Positions 59,345 through 64,000 of a stretch of DNA of 64,000 nt are shown here, in pieces. The stretch's first letter is position 1. The number at the start of each line of letters is the position of its first letter. The notes under the pieces were generated by a model. The model was not told where the DNA came from and did not search any database. It saw only the letters and a list, made by a program, of their open reading frames with translations. Source of the stretch: Rhodovulum sulfidophilum DSM 1374 (GTDB lineage Bacteria > Pseudomonadota > Alphaproteobacteria > Rhodobacterales > Rhodobacteraceae); NCBI RefSeq assembly GCF_001633165.1, contig NZ_CP015418.1:1220501-1284500 (forward strand). Reading direction: 5' to 3'. A program made the translations under genes and the position numbers.

Positions 59345-60247
59345 TCAGTCTTGCGCAGGCGCGTTCAGCTGGGCCTCGAGATGTGCCACGATGGCATCGA
59401 GAATGGCGATCCGATGCGCGCCGGGCGGCCGGATCGCATAATAGCCGACGCCGATTTCGGGCCGGAACGGGATCGCGACCAGCGCCGCCCCGGCATTCGC
59501 GCGCGCCGCGCGGATCGAGATTTCGTCGACGATGGCGACCCCCATGCCGTCGGCCGCGAAATGGCAGCAGTTCAGCATCGAGCTTTCCATCAGGCTGGCC
59601 GGGGCACCGGCGGCCTGGGCCAGCGCGCTGTCGAGCGCCAGCCGCGCCGGTGAGTTCCGCCCCGGGATCAGCAGCCGCTCGCCGGCCAGGTCGTCGGGGG
59701 TGCAGACCGCGCGCCCGGCCAGCGGATGCCCGGGCGGCACGGCCGCGACTGCGGTCATCTGACGCAGCGGCCGGGCGCGGTCATCCATGCGCTGGCGACG
59801 ATAGACGAAGCCGATATCGTATTGCGCGTTCTCGACCATCTCCCAGACATGGCGGCTGTTCTCGACATCGATCACCAGCGGCACGTCGCGACGATCGCCG
59901 ATCACATCGCGGATGGCGCGCTGCAGATAGGGCCGCACCAGCGAGGTGACGGTGCCGATCCGGATCACGATGTTCTTGTGATCGCGTATATCTTCGGCGG
60001 CCTGGGCGATCTGGTCGAGCCCGAGATAGAGCCGCTCGACCTCGCGATAAAGCAGCGAGGCTTCCGGCGTCGGGTCGAGCCGCGCGCCGCGGCGCTGGAA
60101 AAGCGACAGCCCGATCGTTTCCTCCAGGTCGCGGATCAGGCGGCTGACGGCCGGTTGTGTCACATGCATGGCGGCGGCGGCCGAGGTGATCCCGCCGGTC
60201 ATCATGACGCTTCGGAACGCTTCGACCTGTCTGTGGCGCAATCGCAT
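59345..60247 (-). CDS. LysR-family regulator of the adjacent catabolic operon
   Basis: 300 residues. The N-terminal winged HTH is MRLRHRQVEAFRSVMMTGGI then SAAAAMHVTQPAVSRLIRDLE; the effector domain has IRIGTVTSLVRPYLQ and GMGVAIVDEISIRAA. The ATG at 60247 faces the divergent binding-protein gene across 135 bp, the classic LysR-target layout. A catga/tcatg dyad (60274-60303) lies in between. Effector unknown but likely the transported substrate. Confidence 0.92.
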   Translation of the reverse strand: MRLRHRQVEAFRSVMMTGGITSAAAAMHVTQPAVSRLIRDLEETIGLSLFQRRGARLDPTPEASLLYREVERLYLGLDQIAQAAEDIRDHKNIVIRIGTVTSLVRPYLQRAIRDVIGDRRDVPLVIDVENSRHVWEMVENAQYDIGFVYRRQRMDDRARPLRQMTAVAAVPPGHPLAGRAVCTPDDLAGERLLIPGRNSPARLALDSALAQAAGAPASLMESSMLNCCHFAADGMGVAIVDEISIRAARANAGAALVAIPFRPEIGVGYYAIRPPGAHRIAILDAIVAHLEAQLNAPAQD

Positions 60248-60382
60248 GATCTTCCATTTCTATAACATTCGCGCATGATGGACATACCAAATACAATTTC
60301 ATGACCATTCACAAAATGGCTAACTTTTGGTCGGCCCGAAGGGCGGATGCGGGTCGCCCTTGTGACACGAAGGAGTTTCCGG

Positions 60383-61933
60383 ATGAAACGCTTTGCCTCG
60401 GTGGCGATACTCGCGGCCAGTGCCGCTTTCTTGCCTTGGGTCGTCTCGGCACAGTCGCTGACCGTCGGCCTTGCGGCCTCGACCACCTCGATGGACCCGC
60501 AATTCTATGTCGTCGGCCCGAACAGCGCGATGGCGCGCAACATCTTCGACGGGCTGGTCAACCAGGACGACAAGCAGCAGATCCAGCCCGCGCTGGCCGT
60601 GTCCTGGAGCGTGATCGACGACACCACCTGGGAATTCAGGCTGCGCGAGGGCGTGACCTTCCATGACGGCAGCGATTTCACCGCCGAGGATGTGGTGGCC
60701 AGCCTCAACCGGGTGCCGATGGCCTCGAAGAACAGCCCCAGCTCGTTCATGCCCTATGTCAAGGCGATCACCTCGGTCGAGGCGGTCGACCCGATGACGG
60801 TGCGCATCACCACCGCCGCGCCGACGCCGCTTTTGCCGAACGATCTCAGCCGGATCGCGATCCTGCCCGCCGAGGATGCCGAGGTCACGACCGAAGAGAT
60901 GAACGCGGGCAAGGGCGTGATCGGCACCGGACCGTTCGAATTCGTCTCCTGGGTGCCCGACAGCGAGGTCAAGGTCACCCGCAACGACGCCTACTGGGCC
61001 GGTCCCGCCGCCTGGGAAGAGGTGACCTTCAAGGTCTTCAAGAACAACAGCGCCCGGGTCGCGGCGATGCTGTCGGGCGATGTCGACATGATCGAGAGCA
61101 TCCCGACGGCCGATACCCGCCGCCTGAAATCGGCCGACGATCTCAAGGTGGTCTCGGTCGCGGGCAACCGGGTGATGTATCTGCACATGGATCAGGGCCG
61201 CGAGGTCTCGCCCTTCGCGACCGGTCCCGACGGCAGGAACCCGCTGCGCGATGCGCGCGTGCGCCGGGCGCTGTCGCTGTCGCTGAACCGCGAGGCCATT
61301 GTCGACCGGATCATGGACGGCCAGGGCGTGCCCGCGGGGCAACTCGTGCCCGAGGGCTATTTCGGCTACGACCCGTCGATAAAGGTCGATCCCTACGATC
61401 CGGCGAAGGCGAAGGAACTGCTGGCCGAGGCCGGCTATCCGGACGGCTTCAAGCTGACCTTCCACGCCTCGAACGACCGCTACCCCAATGACAGCCGCGT
61501 GGCCCAGGCCATCGGCCAGTTCTTCAGTCGGATCGGCATCGACACCTCGGTCGAGACCCTGCCCGCGAGCGTCTATTTCTCGCGCGCCTCGAACCTCGAA
61601 TTCAGCTTCATCATGGGCGGCGCCGCGGTCGAGACCGGCGAGGCATCGGGCGTGCTGGGGCCGCTTCTGGAAACCTATGGCGACAGCGCCGGGCGCGGCA
61701 ACCGGGGCCGCTATTCGAACCCCGACTTCGACGCGGCGCTGCAACAGGCGCGCCAGACCCTCGACGCGCCGACGCGCCGCGGTCTGCTGCAGAAGGCGAC
61801 CCGCATCGCGATGACCGATCTCGGCGTGATCCCGGTCTTCTACCTCGCCAATACCTGGGCGCTGGAGGACGGGCTGAGCTATCCGGGCCGGTCCGACGGC
61901 TACACCCTCGCCTATGAGGTCACGGCCGAATGA
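60383..61933 (+). CDS. ABC transporter substrate-binding protein, peptide/opine family 5
   Basis: 516 residues with a signal peptide ([20 protein letters not shown] ... SAQS). [20 protein letters not shown], the family signature [18 protein letters not shown], and [20 protein letters not shown] are SBP_bac_5 marks. It delivers oligopeptides, opines or other solutes to an ABC permease not in the window. AAGGAG precedes the ATG. It overlaps the aldolase gene by four bases, so the substrate is likely processed by the following enzymes. Confidence 0.93.
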   Translation: MKRFASVAILAASAAFLPWVVSAQSLTVGLAASTTSMDPQFYVVGPNSAMARNIFDGLVNQDDKQQIQPALAVSWSVIDDTTWEFRLREGVTFHDGSDFTAEDVVASLNRVPMASKNSPSSFMPYVKAITSVEAVDPMTVRITTAAPTPLLPNDLSRIAILPAEDAEVTTEEMNAGKGVIGTGPFEFVSWVPDSEVKVTRNDAYWAGPAAWEEVTFKVFKNNSARVAAMLSGDVDMIESIPTADTRRLKSADDLKVVSVAGNRVMYLHMDQGREVSPFATGPDGRNPLRDARVRRALSLSLNREAIVDRIMDGQGVPAGQLVPEGYFGYDPSIKVDPYDPAKAKELLAEAGYPDGFKLTFHASNDRYPNDSRVAQAIGQFFSRIGIDTSVETLPASVYFSRASNLEFSFIMGGAAVETGEASGVLGPLLETYGDSAGRGNRGRYSNPDFDAALQQARQTLDAPTRRGLLQKATRIAMTDLGVIPVFYLANTWALEDGLSYPGRSDGYTLAYEVTAE

Positions 61934-62829
61934 GCGCGTCGCGGGAGCCGGGCTTTCACGGCGTCTTTCCTTATCTGGTCTCTCCGCTCGATGCCTCGGG
62001 CGGGGTCCGGGAAGGCGTGATGGTCGCGCTTGTCGAGCGGCTGATCGCGGCGGGGGTCCATGGGCTCGCGCCGCTGGGCAGCACCGGCGAATTCGCCTAT
62101 CTCTCGAACGATCAGCGCCTGGCGGTTGCCCGGGCGGTGATCCGCGCGGCGAAGGGACGGGTGCCGGTGGTGCCGGGCGTCGCCTCCACCTCGACCGCCG
62201 ATGCGGTGGCGCAGACGCGGGCCATGGTCGCGGCCGGGGCCGATGGCATTCTCGCCATCCTCGACGCCTATTTCCCGGTCGGTGAGGCCGGGGTCGCGGC
62301 CTATTTCACCGCCATCGCCGAGGCCGCCGAGGGCCTGCCGGTGGTGCTTTACACCAACCCGAACTTCCAGCGTTCGGACCTGACGCTGCCGGTGATCGAC
62401 CGGCTCAGCCGGGTGCCGAACATCCGCTACATCAAGGACGCCTCCTCGAATACCGGGCGGCTCCTGTCGATCCTGAACCGCTGCGGGGACCGGATCGAGG
62501 TCTTTGCCGCCTCGGCCCATATCCCGGCCTGCGTGATGATGATCGGCGGCGTCGGCTGGATGGCGGGCCCGGCCTGCATCGTGCCCGAGCAGAGCATCGC
62601 GCTTTACGAGGCCGCCCGGGCGGGCGACTGGGAACGGGCGATGGACCTGCAGCGCCCGCTCTGGCGCATCAACGAGCTTTTCGCGCGCTATTCGCTGGCG
62701 GCCTGCATCAAGGCCGCACTCGAGGTGCAGGGCTTCGAGGTGGGCGATCCCGTGGCGCCGCAAACCCCGCTCGATGCGGTGGCGCGCGGCGAACTGGCCC
62801 AGGTGCTGGGCGCCATCGGTGCGCTTTGA
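61930..62829 (+). CDS. DapA/NAL-family class I aldolase or dehydratase
   Basis: 299 residues in a TIM barrel. [19 protein letters not shown] is the DapA GxxGE loop, [10 protein letters not shown] supplies the catalytic Tyr, and [14 protein letters not shown] the Schiff-base lysine. It is not the biosynthetic DapA by context: lying between a binding protein and nucleoside hydrolases, it should cleave or dehydrate a sugar-acid or similar. The C-terminal part [19 protein letters not shown] is typical of catabolic members. Confidence 0.88.
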   Translation: MSASREPGFHGVFPYLVSPLDASGGVREGVMVALVERLIAAGVHGLAPLGSTGEFAYLSNDQRLAVARAVIRAAKGRVPVVPGVASTSTADAVAQTRAMVAAGADGILAILDAYFPVGEAGVAAYFTAIAEAAEGLPVVLYTNPNFQRSDLTLPVIDRLSRVPNIRYIKDASSNTGRLLSILNRCGDRIEVFAASAHIPACVMMIGGVGWMAGPACIVPEQSIALYEAARAGDWERAMDLQRPLWRINELFARYSLAACIKAALEVQGFEVGDPVAPQTPLDAVARGELAQVLGAIGAL

Positions 62830-62863
62830 CCGGCCGGGCGCGCCTCTTGTGAAGAACGGTTCC

Positions 62864-63829
62864 ATGACGACACCCATTCCCGTGATTTTCGACTGCGATC
62901 CCGGCATTGACGACGCCATCGCGCTGCTTGGGGCCTTCGCGGCGCCCGAACTCGATATCCGCGCGATCCTTGCGGTCTGCGGCAACCAGCCGCTCGAGCG
63001 CACGCTGCGCAATGCGCTGCAGATCTGCGAGCTGGGCGGGCGCGAGGATATTCCCGTCCATGCCGGCGCGCATCGTCCGCTTTGCCGCGACCCGATCCAC
63101 GGCAAGTTCCATGGCGAGAACGGGCTGGGCGACACGCTTCTGCCCGACCCGCTGAAGCGGCCCGAGCCGGTCGGCGCGGTCGAGGCGCTGATCGACCATC
63201 TGGGGCAGGCGGCGCGGAGCGCGGGGCCGAAGATCACGCTGTGCTGTCTCGGGCCGCTGACCGATCTTGCGCTGGCCCTCAGGCTTGCGCCCGACATCGC
63301 CGCGGGCATCGAGCGGGTGGTGATGATGGGCGGCGCCTTCCGCGAGCCCGGCAACCGCTCGCTCACCTCCGAATTCAACATGCTGGCCGATCCCCATGCC
63401 GCCGCCATCGTGTTCGCGGCCGGGCTGCCGATGACCGTGCTCGGGCTCGACGCCACCCATCAGGTGATGCTGCGGCCCGAACATGTGGCAAGCTTCGCCG
63501 CGGTCAGCGGCCGGATCTCGCGCAGCGTGGCCGGGCTGATGGCGTTCTGGGACCGCAACGACCCGCAGCGCTACGGCTCGCGCGGGGGGCCGCTGCACGA
63601 CCCGCTGGTGACCGCCTTCCTGCTGGCGCCCGAGCTGTTCGAGACCCGTCCGGCCCGGGTCTTTGTCGAGACCGAGAGCCCGCTCTGCCTTGGCCAGACC
63701 GTGGCCGACTGGTTCGGCAAGACCGGTGCGCCCGCCAATGCCGATATCGCCATCGGGGTCGATGCCGGGGGCGTGATCGAGCTGTATCTCGAGCTGCTGG
63801 CACGTTATGGCACCGGCGCCGCGGCATGA
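62864..63829 (+). CDS. Nucleoside hydrolase (inosine-uridine preferring family)
   Basis: 321 residues. VIFDCDPGIDDAIALL carries the DxDxxxDD calcium cluster; KITLCCLGPLTDLALAL and VVMMGGAFREPGNRS are core motifs; LHDPLVTAFLL holds the conserved active-site Asp. It cleaves N-ribosides to ribose and base. The tight operon with a transporter protein suggests salvage or use of an unusual nucleoside. GTG at 62849 is an alternative start. The next gene overlaps by four bases. Confidence 0.92.
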   Translation: MTTPIPVIFDCDPGIDDAIALLGAFAAPELDIRAILAVCGNQPLERTLRNALQICELGGREDIPVHAGAHRPLCRDPIHGKFHGENGLGDTLLPDPLKRPEPVGAVEALIDHLGQAARSAGPKITLCCLGPLTDLALALRLAPDIAAGIERVVMMGGAFREPGNRSLTSEFNMLADPHAAAIVFAAGLPMTVLGLDATHQVMLRPEHVASFAAVSGRISRSVAGLMAFWDRNDPQRYGSRGGPLHDPLVTAFLLAPELFETRPARVFVETESPLCLGQTVADWFGKTGAPANADIAIGVDAGGVIELYLELLARYGTGAAA

Positions 63830-64000
63830 GGCGGATCCCGGTCATCATCGATACCGACCCCGGCGTCGATGACGCCGCCGCGATCCTGATGGCGCTGGGT
63901 TCGCCCGAACTCGACGTGCTGGGCATCACCACGGTTGCCGGCAATGTGGGGCTGTCGGCCACGCTGACCAATGCCTGCCGGATCGTGGGGCTGACCGGAC
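63826..64000 (+). CDS. Second nucleoside hydrolase, 3' end outside window
   Basis: ATGA overlap with the gene before. The 58 visible codons read MRRIPVIIDTDPGVDDAAAI, then LMALGSPELDVLGITTVAGN, the diagnostic start of nucleoside hydrolases with an intact DTDPGVDD calcium motif. Two adjacent, non-identical copies imply two substrate specificities or a heteromer. Confidence 0.9.
   Translation, partial: MRRIPVIIDTDPGVDDAAAILMALGSPELDVLGITTVAGNVGLSATLTNACRIVGLTG

Noticed and set aside
60248..60382. Specific LysR operator assignment
   Set aside because: The catga/tcatg dyad is only five bases per arm; too weak to list as a site on its own.

Overview
The window is a chromosomal segment of a high-GC alphaproteobacterium. 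The best fit is the Rhodobacteraceae (Rhodobacter/Rhodovulum/roseobacter group); I cannot name the genus. This rests on divergent hemE/hemC with hemF nearby, a groESL operon with a CIRCE element, a fused ATP sulfurylase/APS kinase, a TIGR01459-type HAD gene, an RTX protein with the alphaproteobacterial C-terminal domain, a VPLPA-type sorting tail, and uniformly GC-rich codon usage. High GC produces very long antisense ORFs; I rejected those.

Layout. 1-5.2 kb: truncated SDR, lipoprotein, hemF, TetR regulator, hemE, hemC (heme/tetrapyrrole synthesis). 5.3-14.2 kb: FAD-linked 2-hydroxyacid dehydrogenase, a tesA-ybbA-ybbP type cluster, AbrB-family membrane protein, UDP-glucose dehydrogenase, DUF218 protein. 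14.3-19.5 kb: a minus-strand operon of ABC ATPase, FtsX-like permease, AttH/CrtC-like secreted lipocalin and an orphan FAD oxidoreductase resembling the N-terminal half of SelD fusions. 19.6-23.2 kb: an RcnR-like sensor with a CDF exporter (dmeR-dmeF type), a small DUF2892 protein and an SLC13 carrier. 23.2-27.4 kb: a gene-poor, decayed region with an Rrf2 regulator, intact galU, a galE stub, an acetyltransferase remnant and an IS481-type transposase remnant. 27.4-30.6 kb: a 783-residue RTX protein with an AT-rich upstream region, then a GNAT enzyme.

30.7-42.5 kb is mostly housekeeping: groES-groEL, Mn-dependent pyrophosphatase, HAD phosphatase, MaoC hydratase, ribF, a YcgN protein, threonine aldolase, a DsbA-fold isomerase, prs, a dead GNAT gene and a KefB/KefC-type antiporter. 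42.5-51.6 kb: an unusual one-TM protein with PilM/GspL-like and GspC/PilP-like ends, a SIMPL protein, metY, sat-cysC, a frameshifted RES-domain gene, trxB, and a small secreted protein broken by an in-frame TGA. 51.7-58.2 kb: VWA protein with a sorting tail, Lrp regulator, Hint protein, outer-membrane-like protein, orphan ParA, DUF427 pseudogene, second DUF218 protein, MarR regulator divergent from a DUF1992 gene. 58.4-64 kb: ABM protein, UspA, and a LysR regulator divergent from an operon of peptide-type binding protein, DapA-like aldolase and two nucleoside hydrolases, the last running off the end.

Functional links I can support: galU and ugd together make UDP-glucuronate; sat-cysC and metY are both sulfur-assimilation steps; dmeR-dmeF is a self-contained metal-efflux switch; the marR/DUF1992 intergenic region holds a palindrome lying on a good promoter. 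I see no CRISPR array, prophage, rRNA or tRNA. The most unusual items are the envelope-spanning fusion at 42547-45057, the TGA-interrupted gene at 51208-51573, the C7-tract frameshift at 50046-50052, and a concentration of recently decayed genes.
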